From Streptomyces roseoverticillatus (GTDB lineage: Bacteria; Actinomycetota; Actinomycetes; Streptomycetales; Streptomycetaceae), in NCBI RefSeq assembly GCF_000719265.1, contig NZ_JOFL01000038.1, positions 24,758 through 88,757 on the forward strand: a DNA stretch of 64,000 nucleotides, given 5' to 3'. The position numbers were made by a program, and so were the translations under genes. Shown piece after piece: positions 45,699 to 55,579 of this stretch. Positions within the stretch are counted from its first letter, which is position 1, and each line of letters starts with the position of its first letter. Under the pieces are notes generated by a model that searched no databases, had not been told where the DNA came from, and was given only the letters and a program-made list of their open reading frames with translations.

Positions 45699-46579
45699 CC
45701 GGCCTCGCGCGCTTCAGCCTCAACCAGCAGACCGTGCGGCAGTGGTCCCTGCCGGAGCTGGCGGCGGGGTGCGCGGCGGCGGGGGTGCGGCACGTGGGGC
45801 TGTGGCGCGGGCCCGTGCAGGAGTACGGGGCGGCCGCCGCCGGGCGGCTCGTGCGGCAGCACGGACTGTCCGTCAGCAGCCTGTGCCGCGGCGGCTTCCT
45901 GACGTCCCCCGATGCGGGGGCGCGGGCGGCCGCGCTCGCGGACAACCGCGCGGCCGTCGAGGAGGCCGCCGAGGTGGGGGCCGCCGTCCTCGTCCTCGTC
46001 CCGGGCGGGCTGCCGCCGGGCTCGCGCGACCTGACCGGCGCGCGCGAGCGGGTGGCGGAGGCGATCGACGCGCTCGCCCCGTACGCGGCCGGGCACGGCG
46101 TCCGGCTCGCGATCGAGCCGCTGCACCCCATGTACGCCTCCGACCGGAGCGTCGTCACGACGCTCCGTCAGGCCCTCAGCCTGGCCGAACGGTTCCCCGC
46201 CGACCGGGTCGGCGTCGTGGTCGACAGCTACCACCTGTGGTGGGACGACACCGTGGCCGGACAGCTCGCGCGGGCGGGGGAGGGCGGCCGGATCGCGGCC
46301 CTCCAGCTCGCCGACTGGGTCACGCCGCTGCCGGAAGGGGCGCTGCTCGGCCGCGGCCAGCTCGGCGACGGCTGCGTCGACCTCCGCTGGTTCTTCGAAC
46401 AGGCGACTGCGGCGGGCTACCGGGGGCCGGTGGAGGCCGAAATCTTCAGCACGCGGCTGTGGGCCAGGGACGGAGCGGAAGTCCTCGCCGAGACCCTGGA
46501 ACGTTACCTTCGGTACGCGCTTGCTCGACCCGGGGTAGCCGACGACCCTGAAATCGCACAAAGGGTAACGGAAGGATAA
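45695..46579 (+). CDS. Sugar phosphate isomerase/epimerase (TIM barrel)
   Basis: Second xylose-isomerase-like barrel of the cluster, 294 aa. The GTG start overlaps the DUF993 stop. Motifs LAIEPLHPMYASDRS, VVVDSYHLWWDD, LQLADW and PVEAEIFSTRLW hold the expected Glu, His, Asp metal ligands. It is only distantly like the leftward isomerase at 42529-43335, so the two probably act on different intermediates. It closes the operon, and a LacI-like operator sequence and a terminator follow. Confidence 0.88.
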   Translation: MTGLARFSLNQQTVRQWSLPELAAGCAAAGVRHVGLWRGPVQEYGAAAAGRLVRQHGLSVSSLCRGGFLTSPDAGARAAALADNRAAVEEAAEVGAAVLVLVPGGLPPGSRDLTGARERVAEAIDALAPYAAGHGVRLAIEPLHPMYASDRSVVTTLRQALSLAERFPADRVGVVVDSYHLWWDDTVAGQLARAGEGGRIAALQLADWVTPLPEGALLGRGQLGDGCVDLRWFFEQATAAGYRGPVEAEIFSTRLWARDGAEVLAETLERYLRYALARPGVADDPEIAQRVTEG

Positions 46580-46583
46580 CTCC

Positions 46584-46598
46584 TTGAAAGCGTTGCAA
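46584..46598. promoter_or_regulatory. LacI-like operator sequence after the sugar operon
   Basis: TTGAAAGCGTTGCAA resembles the central-CG palindromes bound by LacI-family sugar repressors. It starts only 5 bases after the isomerase stop and no sugar gene lies downstream, so it may be a relic of a lost transporter operon. Confidence 0.4.
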
Positions 46599-46689
46599 CC
46601 CTTTGCGGCCGAAGCGGGTCGTACAAGGCATCGGGCTTCCTGGGGAGGGATCCGGGGGGATTCGGAGGAAGCCGGTTTTGGGGGGATGT

Positions 46690-46721
46690 GAAGGGGCCCG
46701 GTCGTCGGACCGGGCCCCTTC
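46690..46721 (+). terminator. Terminator between the sugar operon and recD2
   Basis: A perfect 14-bp stem (46690-46703 with 46708-46721), loop GTCG, GC-rich. It ends the DUF993 operon about 110 bases after its last stop. Confidence 0.75.
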
Positions 46722-46870
46722 GCCATTCCTGCCCGAGGCCCGGGCCGTGCGTCTCCTTCCCGCCGCAACGGCGACCGGCCACGGCGCCGGCGGACCGGCG
46801 GTGCCGTGGCCGGGCCGCAGTTGTCCACAGCCCTCGAACCGCTGTCGGAACTGACCGGTACCGTCGGTGC

Positions 46871-49099
46871 ATGGTCCAGATGGCAGTCGTCGAAGGTGTC
46901 CTGGAGCGGATCACCTACGCCAATGAGGAGAGCGGCTATACGGTCGCGCGCGTCGACACCGGCCGCGGCAGCGGCGACCTCCTCACGGTGGTCGGCTCGC
47001 TCCTCGGCGCGCAGCCGGGGGAGTCGCTGCGACTGGAGGGCCGCTGGGGCTCCCACCCGCAGTACGGGCGGCAGTTCACCGTCGAGAACTACACCACGGT
47101 CCTGCCCGCCACCGTCCAGGGCATCCGCCGCTATCTCGGCTCCGGCCTGATCAAGGGCATCGGCCCGCGCATCGCCGACCGCATCACCGAGCACTTCGGC
47201 ACGGACACCCTCGACGTCATCGAGAGCGACCCCGGCCGCCTCATCGAGGTCCCCGGCCTCGGCCCGAAGCGCACCAAGCTGATCGGCGCCGCCTGGGAGG
47301 AGCAGAAGGCCATCAAGGAGGTCATGGTCTTCCTGCAGGGCGTCGGCGTCTCCACCTCCATCGCCGTGCGCATCTACAAGAAGTACGGGGACGCCTCCAT
47401 CTCCGTCACCCGCAACCAGCCCTACCGGCTGGCCGCCGACGTGTGGGGCATCGGCTTCCTCACCGCCGACCGCATCGCCCAGGCCGTGGGCATCCCGCAC
47501 GACAGCCCCGAGCGGGTCAAGGCCGGGCTGCAGTACGCCCTTTCCCAGTCCACCGACCAGGGCCACTGCTATCTCCCCGAGGAGCGGCTGATCGCCGATG
47601 CCGTGAAGCTCCTCCAGGTGGACACCGGGCTCGTCATCGACTGCCTCGCGGAACTGGCGGCTCAGGAGAAGGAGGCGAGCGGGGAAGGGGCGGCGGGAGT
47701 GGTCCGCGAGAAGGTCCCCGGCTCCGAGGACGGGCAGCCCGTCACCGCCGTCTACCTCGTCCCCTTCCATCGCGCCGAACTCTCCCTGGCCGGGCAGCTG
47801 AAGCGGCTGCTCGGCGACGGCGCCGACCGGCTCGCCGTCTTCCAGGACGTCGACTGGGACCGGGCCCTGACCTGGCTCGCGGGCCGCACGGGCGCGCAAC
47901 TCGCCCCCGAGCAGCGGGACGCCGTCCGGCTCGCGCTCTCCAGCAAGGTCGCCGTGCTCACCGGCGGGCCGGGCTGCGGCAAGTCCTTCACCGTCCGCTC
48001 CGTGGTCGAACTGGCCCGCGCCAAGGGGGCCAAGGTGGTCCTCGCGGCCCCCACCGGGCGGGCCGCGAAGCGGCTCTCCGAGCTCACGGGCGCCGAGGCG
48101 TCCACCGTCCACCGGCTCCTGGAGCTCAAGCCCGGCGGCGACGCCGCGTACGACAAGGACCGCCCCCTCGACGCCGACCTGGTGGTCGTGGACGAGGCGT
48201 CCATGCTCGACCTGCTGCTGGCCAACAAGCTCGTCAAAGCCGTGCCGCCGGGCGCCCACCTGCTCCTCGTCGGCGATGTGGACCAACTGCCCTCCGTGGG
48301 CGCCGGGGAGGTGCTGCGCGACCTCCTGGCCCCCGGCAGCCCCGTCCCCGCCGTCCGGCTCACCCGCATCTTCCGGCAGGCGCAGCAGTCCGGCGTCGTC
48401 ACCAATGCACACCGCATCAACTCCGGGGCGCAGCCCATCACTCAGGGGATGACGGATTTCTTCCTCTTCGCCGAGGAGGACACCGAAGAGGCGGGCCGGC
48501 TCACCGTGGACGTGGCGGCCCGGCGCATCCCCGCGAAGTTCGGGCTCGACCCCCGCCGGGACGTCCAGGTGCTGGCGCCGATGCACCGCGGCCCGGCCGG
48601 GGCCGGCACCCTCAACGGACTGCTGCAGCAGGCGATCACGCCCGCCCGGCCCGACCTGCCCGAGCGCCGCTTCGGCGGCCGGGTCTTCCGCGTCGGCGAC
48701 AAGGTCACCCAGGTGCGCAACAACTATGAAAAGGGGCAGAACGGCGTCTTCAACGGCACGGTGGGCGTCGTCACCGGCCTCGACGCCGTCGAGCAGCGGC
48801 TCACCGTGCGCACCGACGAGGACGAGGAGGTGGGCTACGACTTCGACGAACTCGACGAGCTCGCGCACGCCTACGCGGTGACGATCCATCGCTCGCAGGG
48901 CAGCGAATACCCGGCCGTGGTGATCCCCGTCACCACCGGTGCGTGGATGATGCTGCAGCGCAATCTGCTCTATACCGCAGTAACCCGGGCAAAGCGGCTG
49001 GTGGTGCTGGTGGGCTCGCGGAAGGCGCTCGGGCAGGCCGTGCGGACCGTCTCCGCAGGCAGGAGGTGTACCGCGCTCGATCACCGGCTGGGAATGTGA
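46871..49099 (+). CDS. recD2: RecD2-type DNA helicase
   Basis: ATP-dependent 5'-3' DNA helicase, 742 aa, not part of a RecBCD complex. The N-terminal region has RecD2 features (an OB-like segment, then helix-hairpin-helix repeats such as LIEVPGLGPKRTKLIG and LAADVWGIGFLTADRI). The helicase core has Walker A Lys371 (GGPGCGKSFT), Walker B VVDEASMLDL, GDVDQLPSVG, and the C-terminal HRSQGSEYPAVVIPV and LYTAVTRAKRLVVLVG. It likely acts in DNA repair or fork maintenance. I chose the ATG at 46871; an in-frame ATG at 46880 is close behind. Confidence 0.93.
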   Translation: MVQMAVVEGVLERITYANEESGYTVARVDTGRGSGDLLTVVGSLLGAQPGESLRLEGRWGSHPQYGRQFTVENYTTVLPATVQGIRRYLGSGLIKGIGPRIADRITEHFGTDTLDVIESDPGRLIEVPGLGPKRTKLIGAAWEEQKAIKEVMVFLQGVGVSTSIAVRIYKKYGDASISVTRNQPYRLAADVWGIGFLTADRIAQAVGIPHDSPERVKAGLQYALSQSTDQGHCYLPEERLIADAVKLLQVDTGLVIDCLAELAAQEKEASGEGAAGVVREKVPGSEDGQPVTAVYLVPFHRAELSLAGQLKRLLGDGADRLAVFQDVDWDRALTWLAGRTGAQLAPEQRDAVRLALSSKVAVLTGGPGCGKSFTVRSVVELARAKGAKVVLAAPTGRAAKRLSELTGAEASTVHRLLELKPGGDAAYDKDRPLDADLVVVDEASMLDLLLANKLVKAVPPGAHLLLVGDVDQLPSVGAGEVLRDLLAPGSPVPAVRLTRIFRQAQQSGVVTNAHRINSGAQPITQGMTDFFLFAEEDTEEAGRLTVDVAARRIPAKFGLDPRRDVQVLAPMHRGPAGAGTLNGLLQQAITPARPDLPERRFGGRVFRVGDKVTQVRNNYEKGQNGVFNGTVGVVTGLDAVEQRLTVRTDEDEEVGYDFDELDELAHAYAVTIHRSQGSEYPAVVIPVTTGAWMMLQRNLLYTAVTRAKRLVVLVGSRKALGQAVRTVSAGRRCTALDHRLGM

Positions 49100-49363
49100 G
49101 GGCGTTCGGGGAGGTTTTGTGAAGGGCCGGACGGCCCCTTACCGGCCCGAAGAGGCCCCGGAGAGCGCGGATCCGGGGTGGGATTCGTCTCTCATCGGTT
49201 TACCAACCGGGGCGAAGGGGGCAGTATGGCCAGGCTGGACGGCACTGAGTGCCGTCTTTAGGCCCTATGGCCGACCCCGAGTGCACGTGCATCGTCCAAA
49301 TGGGGGAAGGTAGGGGTAGTCAGGGCACCTCGAAGAAGAGGCACAACGTCGGTGAGGGATGAC
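49100..49363 (+). promoter_or_regulatory. citA leader with terminator-like hairpin
   Basis: The region between recD2 and citA contains ACGGCAC-TGA-GTGCCGT followed by CTTTA (49239-49260), a compact 7-bp hairpin with the look of an intrinsic terminator or attenuator about 105 bases before the citA start. A weaker AAGGGCC/GGCCCCTT hairpin near 49130 could end recD2. No gene. Confidence 0.5.
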
Positions 49364-50650
<1,287 letters not shown>

Positions 50651-51164
50651 CGCACGGTCGTTCCGGCCCCGTAGCCGACAAAAGCCCTGAGAGCCGCCGC
50701 GGCTCTCAGGGCTTTTCGCATGGGCTGTGAGAAAAGCGCCCCGCCTCCGATCCCCCCACGGGTCGGAGCGGGGCGCCTCCCGTTCCCCGGTACGGATTCC
50801 CCCCACGGGATCCGGCCGGGAGCCTCGGTGCGCGCAGCCGACGCGATCTGCCGGGACGCGTACGTACGGGAGGGCCGCTCAAAGCTCCCCGGGTACGTGC
50901 CCCGGCCACGCGTGGCCGGTACCGTCCCCCAAGACGATCCAGCACTGCCTGGTTAGACCCACGACCCCCCGCAATGGTTACGTTGCCATTGCTGTGATCT
51001 AGGTCTCCTGCCATAACGGGCGCAGTGGGGCAAGATCCCAATTGTGTGGGTGTTGTGTCGCTTATGTGGGTTACGTGTCGGACTGGGGTGCGGTCCGTGT
51101 GGTCCGTGCGTACCGGGGTTCGTGCGCGGTCCGTGTGTACCAGGGTGCGCCGGGCCGGGGTGTG
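50651..51164. other. Long convergent gap between citA and copZ
   Basis: About 510 bases without a convincing gene. After the citA terminator there is a bulged hairpin of about 16 bp (50739-50775, GCGCCCCGC...GCGGGGCGC). From about 51040 to 51165 the plus strand is strongly enriched in G and T with repeated CGGTCCGTGTG-like phrases, and a similar GT-skewed stretch recurs at 51900-51970. I see no RNA family in it. Confidence 0.4.
50680..50716 (+). terminator. citA terminator
   Basis: A perfect 16-bp stem (50680-50695 with 50701-50716) with a 5-nt loop. It is bordered by AAAA and TTTT, so it can work in both directions. Confidence 0.9.
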
Positions 51165-51395
51165 TCAGGCGCGGCCGGTGAGCTCGTAGCCCGCCTCGTC
51201 CACCGCGGCGCGCACGGCCTCCTCGTCCAGCGGGGCCGCGGAGACCACGGTGACCTCGCCGGTGCCGGCCATGGCCTGCACGGACGTGACGCCGGCCAGA
51301 GTGGAGAGCTCTTCCTGTACTGCGGACTCGCAGTGGCCGCAGGTCATGCCGGTCACGCGGTAGACGGTGGTGATGGCGGTGGGCTGAGCGCTCAT
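51165..51395 (-). CDS. copZ: Copper chaperone CopZ-like (HMA domain)
   Basis: Small cytosolic metallochaperone, 76 aa, a single heavy-metal-associated domain. Cys19 and Cys22 in GMTCGHC bind Cu(I). Copper would be handed to a CopA P-type ATPase, but no such gene is adjacent in this window, unlike the usual copZ-copA pairing. A CsoR-type palindrome 50 bases upstream supports copper induction. The ATG start follows GAGGAGAAC. Confidence 0.93.
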   Translation of the reverse strand: MSAQPTAITTVYRVTGMTCGHCESAVQEELSTLAGVTSVQAMAGTGEVTVVSAAPLDEEAVRAAVDEAGYELTGRA

Positions 51396-51444
51396 GACGG
51401 TTCTCCTCGGGAAGATCGATCGTGGTGCCGTGCGGGGAACAGCC

Positions 51445-51459
51445 TACCCCCCGGGGGTA
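51445..51459 (-). promoter_or_regulatory. CsoR-type copper operator of copZ
   Basis: TACCCCC-C-GGGGGTA is a perfect palindrome matching the G/C-tract operators of the Cu(I) sensor CsoR. It sits 50 bases upstream of copZ, in its expected promoter. Confidence 0.7.
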
Positions 51460-51542
51460 TTTCGGAGGAGGGGGTGGAGGGGAAGGCCGGGAAGGGCAAG
51501 GGGCCCCGGACCACGACGGCCCGGGGCCCGGAAGGAACGGGG

Positions 51543-51749
51543 TCAGTTGTTCGGATCGCGCCGGGCGCGGTTGCCCGGGCGGCTCGCCACCCAGGCGCGG
51601 ACCGTGTCCGCGAACCAGTAGGGCTTGCCGCCCTCGTTGTGGTCGGGCTTGGGCAGCAACCCGTGCTTCCGGTAGGTCCGCACGGTGTCGGTCTGCACGC
51701 CGATGTGCGCTGCGATCTCCTTGTAGGACCAGAGTCGACGATCGGTCAT
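51543..51749 (-). CDS. Small MerR/excisionase-like HTH protein
   Basis: DNA-binding protein of 68 aa with one winged HTH: LWSYKEIAAHIGVQTDTVRTYRKHGLLPKPD, then GGKPYWFADTVRAWVASRPGNR. It resembles the N-terminal domain of MerR proteins or phage-type excisionases but has no effector domain. It is not BldC by sequence. The gene stands alone between copZ and the sugar cluster, and its target is unknown. Confidence 0.85.
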   Translation of the reverse strand: MTDRRLWSYKEIAAHIGVQTDTVRTYRKHGLLPKPDHNEGGKPYWFADTVRAWVASRPGNRARRDPNN

Positions 51750-51979
51750 CTCGCGCCTCTCCGCTGTGCCGCAGCGACGGAGGGGGATCCGTCGGGGGAG
51801 CTGCGGCGCGGCCTTGTCGGTCACCACGACTGTTGTCCGTTGCAACGACGCAGAGTGACCGTCGATGCGGCGCCGTGGTACGGCTGTGACGGAAGGGCGG
51901 CGAGAACGTGACACCTGTGACGCGTGTATGACGCTGTTTTGGGGTGTGCACGTGCCGGTGTGTGTGCGTGGTGCGTGCG

Positions 51980-52987
51980 TCAGCCCGGGGCCGGTGCGAC
52001 GCGTACCGGGCGGTTCTCCCGCCGCGACGTCTCGCACGCCTCGGCCACCAGCAGGGCGTGCAGGCCCTCGCGGCCGGGGCACGGGTTCGGGGCCTCGCCG
52101 CGGACGGCCTCGACGAAGGCGGCCAGCTCGGCGCGGTACGCGGGAGCGAACCGCTCCAGGAAGCCGGACCAGGGGCGCGCGGGCGGGGGCGGGCCGGCCG
52201 GCTCGGCCGACGTCGCGGGCGTACGGGCGTCCAGGCCCACCACCCACTGGTCGAGCTCGCCCGACAGCTCCATGCGGACGTCGTAGCCCGCGCCGTTGCA
52301 GCGGGTCGCTGTCGCCGTGACCAGAGTGCCGTCGTCGAGGGTGAGGAGGACGGCGGCCGTATCCACGTCGCCCGCCTCCCGGAAGAGGGCCGCGGACGCC
52401 CCGCCGGTCGCTCCGCGGGCGTACACCTCCGTCACCTCCCGGCCCGTCAGCCACCTGACGGCGTCGAAGTCGTGCACCAGGCAGTCCCGGATCAGCCCGC
52501 CCGACTGCGCCAGGAACGCGGCCGGCGGGGGCGCCGGGTCCGAGGTGACGGCGCGGATCGTGTGCACGCGGCCCAGGCGGCCGGCGCGCAGGGCGGCGCG
52601 GGCCGAGCGGAAACCGGCGTCGAAGCGGCGCTGGAACCCCAGCTGCAGGAGCGTGCCCGCCGCGTCCGCCTCGCGGAGCGCGCGCAGCGTGCCGGGGACG
52701 TCGAGGGCGACGGGCTTCTCACAGAACGCGGGGAGGCCGGCGCGGGCCGCCCGCGCGATCAGGGCGGGGTGGGCCGCGGTGGTCGCCGCGATCACGATCG
52801 CGTCGACGCCGCCGCCGAAGACGGCCTCGGGGGAGGGGGCGGCCCGTGCACCGACGCGTGCGGCCAGGGCCGCGGCGCGGTCCTGATCGGCGTCCGCGAC
52901 GACGACGCCCTCGACTCCGTCGAGTGCTGCGAGGACCGCGGCATGATGCCCCCCGATCCGCCCGGCCCCGACGACTCCGATCCGCAT
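51980..52987 (-). CDS. Gfo/Idh/MocA dehydrogenase, IolG-like
   Basis: NAD-dependent dehydrogenase of 335 aa, similar to myo-inositol 2-dehydrogenases. N-terminal nucleotide loop GVVGAGRIGGHH, EKP motif in FCEKPVALDVP, and the catalytic region GGLIRDCLVHDFDAVRWLTG with Asp and His as in IolG. Together with the IolE-like and IolC-like genes it suggests cyclitol oxidation. It is separated from the second dehydrogenase by a repeat-filled 428-base gap. Confidence 0.88.
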   Translation of the reverse strand: MRIGVVGAGRIGGHHAAVLAALDGVEGVVVADADQDRAAALAARVGARAAPSPEAVFGGGVDAIVIAATTAAHPALIARAARAGLPAFCEKPVALDVPGTLRALREADAAGTLLQLGFQRRFDAGFRSARAALRAGRLGRVHTIRAVTSDPAPPPAAFLAQSGGLIRDCLVHDFDAVRWLTGREVTEVYARGATGGASAALFREAGDVDTAAVLLTLDDGTLVTATATRCNGAGYDVRMELSGELDQWVVGLDARTPATSAEPAGPPPPARPWSGFLERFAPAYRAELAAFVEAVRGEAPNPCPGREGLHALLVAEACETSRRENRPVRVAPAPG

Positions 52988-53415
52988 GCGTGACTCCGTC
53001 CTGTGGGTTCGGTGCGATTCCCGGCCGCGCGGGCGGACGACGGGGCATGCCTGTGCGGCATGGCCTGCCCGGCCGCGGGCCCTCGCCGCGGGCGAGAGGG
53101 ATGCCCGTGCGGGCGTGGGCTGTGCGGCCCTGCCGGTCCTCGCCGCGGGCGAGAACATCCCGCCGCGACGGCGCGCGACCCCCACCGGGGTGTTCGGCGG
53201 TGCCGAACGGCGTGGAACGGCTCGGCACCGCCGGGCTCCGTCGTCGTGGCTTGTCGCCGTTGCGGCGGGAGGGATGCCCGTGCGGGCATGGGCTGAGCGG
53301 CCCTGGCTCCCGCCGGCTCTCGCCGCGGGCGAGAACACCCCGCCGCGACGGCGCGTAACCCCCGCCGGGGTGTCCGGCGGTGTCGTGCGGCGGCACCACC
53401 CCCTGACACCGGGTG
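52988..53415. repeat. Intergenic block of long imperfect direct repeats
   Basis: A unit of about 110 bases, starting GAGGGATGCCCGTGCGGGC and ending in CCGGGGTGT(T/C)CGGCGGTG, occurs at about 53096-53203 and again at 53269-53383. A shorter related copy precedes them (53043-53095). Each holds internal palindromes (CTCGCCGCGGGCGAG; ATGCCCGTGCGGGCAT), and the copies are separated by a GGTGCCGA/TCGGCACC hairpin (53199-53206, 53222-53229). No gene is visible. It looks like a dispersed Streptomyces intergenic repeat expanded in tandem. Confidence 0.7.
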
Positions 53416-54465
53416 TCACGCATACATCGGCGGGCGCGCCGCCAACGTGACCTCCGTCCGGGCGCCGGACGACTGCGCCCGGACGCCCGCCTCGCAGACC
53501 GCCGCCGCCGCGTACCCGTCCCACACGCTCGGTCCCTCCGTCACCCCGCGCCGCGCCGCGTCGACCCAGTGCTGGATCTCGCGGTCGTACGCCTCGCGGA
53601 AGCGGTCCACGTAGTCCTGGGCGATGGCGCCGCCCCAGCGCCCGGCGGCGTTCACGTAGAGGCCGTGCGCGTCGCCGAGCCGCGCGCTGCCGCGCTCGCC
53701 GACCGCCTCGCACTGCACCTGGTAGCCGAACCCGCAGTTGACGAAGACCTCGACGTCGGCCAGGGCGCCGCCGGAGGTCTCCAGGAGGACCAGCTGAGGG
53801 TCGCTCAGCCCGCCGGGCGCGGCCGGCGAGGGGGCCGGTTTCACCACGCTCACCGCAGTGATCTCCTGGCCCAGCAGCCACCGCGTGGCGTCGATCTCGT
53901 GCACCACCGAGTCGTTGATCATCATCGCTTCGGTGAAGCCGGGCGGCGTGGCCACGTTCCGGTGCCGGCAGTGGAGCATGAGCGTCCGCCCGAGCCCGCC
54001 GCTGTCGAGCAGCGCCTTCAGCTGCAGGTACTCCGTGTCGTAGCGGCGCATGAACCCCACTTGCGCCCGCCGGTGCCCGAGCCGGACCTCGGCCTCCAGC
54101 ACCCGCAGCGCGGACTCCGCGCCGGGCGTGAGCGGCTTCTCGCACAGGACGGGCAGGTCCCGCGCGAAGGCGGCCAGCAGGGCCTCCTCGTGCGCGGGCC
54201 CGGGCGAGGCGATGAGTACGGCGTCCACGTCGCCGGCGTCCATCGCGGCGGCGGCGTCGGTGTACGCGGTGCAGCCGGGGACGCCGCCCGCGATCCGCTC
54301 GGCGCGCTCGCCGTCGACGTCTATGACCGCGCTGACCCGGGCCCCGCTGATGACCCGGTCCAGGCGCCGGACGTGGTCGGAGCCCATCCGCCCCGTGCCG
54401 ATGACCGCGACGCCGAGGACGGCCCCGCCTGCGCCTGCGCCTTTGCCTGCGCCTTCGTGCTTCAT
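53416..54465 (-). CDS. Gfo/Idh/MocA dehydrogenase, IolG-like (second copy)
   Basis: Second dehydrogenase, 349 aa, with a Gly/Ala-rich lead before [21 protein letters not shown] motif [12 protein letters not shown], and catalytic [19 protein letters not shown] with Asp-Ser-Val-x-His, typical of IolG-type inositol dehydrogenases. It is 19 bases downstream of the IolE-like gene and certainly cotranscribed with it. The two dehydrogenases differ enough that they may oxidise different stereoisomers. Confidence 0.9.
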   Translation of the reverse strand: MKHEGAGKGAGAGGAVLGVAVIGTGRMGSDHVRRLDRVISGARVSAVIDVDGERAERIAGGVPGCTAYTDAAAAMDAGDVDAVLIASPGPAHEEALLAAFARDLPVLCEKPLTPGAESALRVLEAEVRLGHRRAQVGFMRRYDTEYLQLKALLDSGGLGRTLMLHCRHRNVATPPGFTEAMMINDSVVHEIDATRWLLGQEITAVSVVKPAPSPAAPGGLSDPQLVLLETSGGALADVEVFVNCGFGYQVQCEAVGERGSARLGDAHGLYVNAAGRWGGAIAQDYVDRFREAYDREIQHWVDAARRGVTEGPSVWDGYAAAAVCEAGVRAQSSGARTEVTLAARPPMYA

Positions 54466-54484
54466 CTGTGCAAGTCTCCCGGTC

Positions 54485-55411
54485 TCAGAGGCCGCAGCCG
54501 CGCAGGAAGCCCCGCGTGCGCCGCGCGATGGGCAGGGGGCGGTCCGGCGGGCACGGGTACATGTCCTGTTCCACGATGGCGAACAGGTCCGCGTCCAGCC
54601 GGGAGGCCGCGGCGAGGACCGGCTCCAGCGCGGGAACGCCCCGCGGCGGCTCGCACATGACGCCCTGCCGGACGGCGGGCCCGAAGGGCGTCCCCTTGGC
54701 GAGGACGTCCGCGAGGACCTCCGGGTCCACCTGCTTGAGGTGGAGGTAGCCGATCCGCTCCCCGTACGTCTCGATGAGCCTGACGCTGTCGCCGCCGCAG
54801 TACGCGTAGTGCCCGGTGTCCAGGCACACGGACACCAGCGACGCGTCGGTGGCGTCGAGGAAGCGCTCGACGTGCGCCTCGGTGTCGATGTGGGTGTCGG
54901 CGTGCGGGTGAACGACGATCCCGAGCCCGTAACGCTCGCGGACCTCGCGGGCGAGCCGCTCCATGCCGCCGGTGAGGTGCCGCCACTGATCCGCGGTCAG
55001 CTCGGGGTCCTCGACGATCTCGGCGGTCTTGTCGTCGCGCCAGAAGGAGGGGATGACGACGAGGTGCCGCGCCCCCATCGCGGCGGTGAGCTCCGCGACG
55101 GGCGCGACGTGCGCCCACGTCGCCTCCCACGTGTCCGGACCGCGGTGCAGCGCGGTGAAGACCGTGCCGGCGGAGACCGTGAGGCCGCGCCGCTGCGTCT
55201 CGTCGCGCAGCCGGGCCGGGTCGGTGGGCAGGTAGCCGTACGGGCCCAGCTCGATCCACTCGTAGCCAGCGTCAGCCACCTCGTCCAGGAACTGCCGCCA
55301 GGGCAGCTGGGCCGGATCGTCGGCGAACCAGACGCCCCAGGAGTCGGGGGCGGAGCCGACCCGGATCCGGTGCCGTGAGGGGACGTTCGCGGTCGCGTCG
55401 GGAGCGGGCAT
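54485..55411 (-). CDS. IolE-like sugar/inosose isomerase-dehydratase
   Basis: TIM-barrel protein of 308 aa. The start [17 protein letters not shown] matches the inosose dehydratase (IolE) and related isomerase group. Probable metal ligands occur in [32 protein letters not shown] and VEQDMY. It would act after the dehydrogenase on a keto-cyclitol or keto-sugar. The ribosome site GGAGAG is 5 bases before the ATG. It is divergent from the IolC-like kinase. Confidence 0.87.
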   Translation of the reverse strand: MPAPDATANVPSRHRIRVGSAPDSWGVWFADDPAQLPWRQFLDEVADAGYEWIELGPYGYLPTDPARLRDETQRRGLTVSAGTVFTALHRGPDTWEATWAHVAPVAELTAAMGARHLVVIPSFWRDDKTAEIVEDPELTADQWRHLTGGMERLAREVRERYGLGIVVHPHADTHIDTEAHVERFLDATDASLVSVCLDTGHYAYCGGDSVRLIETYGERIGYLHLKQVDPEVLADVLAKGTPFGPAVRQGVMCEPPRGVPALEPVLAAASRLDADLFAIVEQDMYPCPPDRPLPIARRTRGFLRGCGL

Positions 55412-55485
55412 GGTGCTCTCCTCGGGCGAGGGAGGGGCTGGGTTTTGCCCGTAGCCTTCCCGCGGTACGGGGGAGTGTCAAGGCT

Positions 55486-55519
55486 ACGTCCTGACATACG
55501 GACGTAACGTCAAGATGTC
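55486..55519. promoter_or_regulatory. Operator-like repeats in the divergent promoter of the cyclitol cluster
   Basis: ACGTCC (55486-55491) pairs with GGACGT (55500-55505), and GACAT (55493-55497) pairs with ATGTC (55515-55519), giving two interleaved palindromes. They sit between the IolE-like and IolC-like genes upstream of a TATATG -10 (55533-55538), where a pathway repressor would bind. Confidence 0.5.
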
Positions 55520-55579
55520 TTCCGCTCGCGTCTATATGTAAGGACAATGGCCCGAGCCGAATCCTCAGGAAGGGCGCCG

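Noticed and set aside
50717..51164. Riboswitch or small RNA in the citA-copZ gap
   Set aside because: Hairpins and GT-skew are visible, but nothing matches a riboswitch core I know and no gene lies downstream in the right orientation.
53043..53383. Possible CRISPR array in the 53-kb repeat block
   Set aside because: Units are about 110 bases, only two to three copies, without short constant repeats and unique spacers, and no cas genes are nearby.
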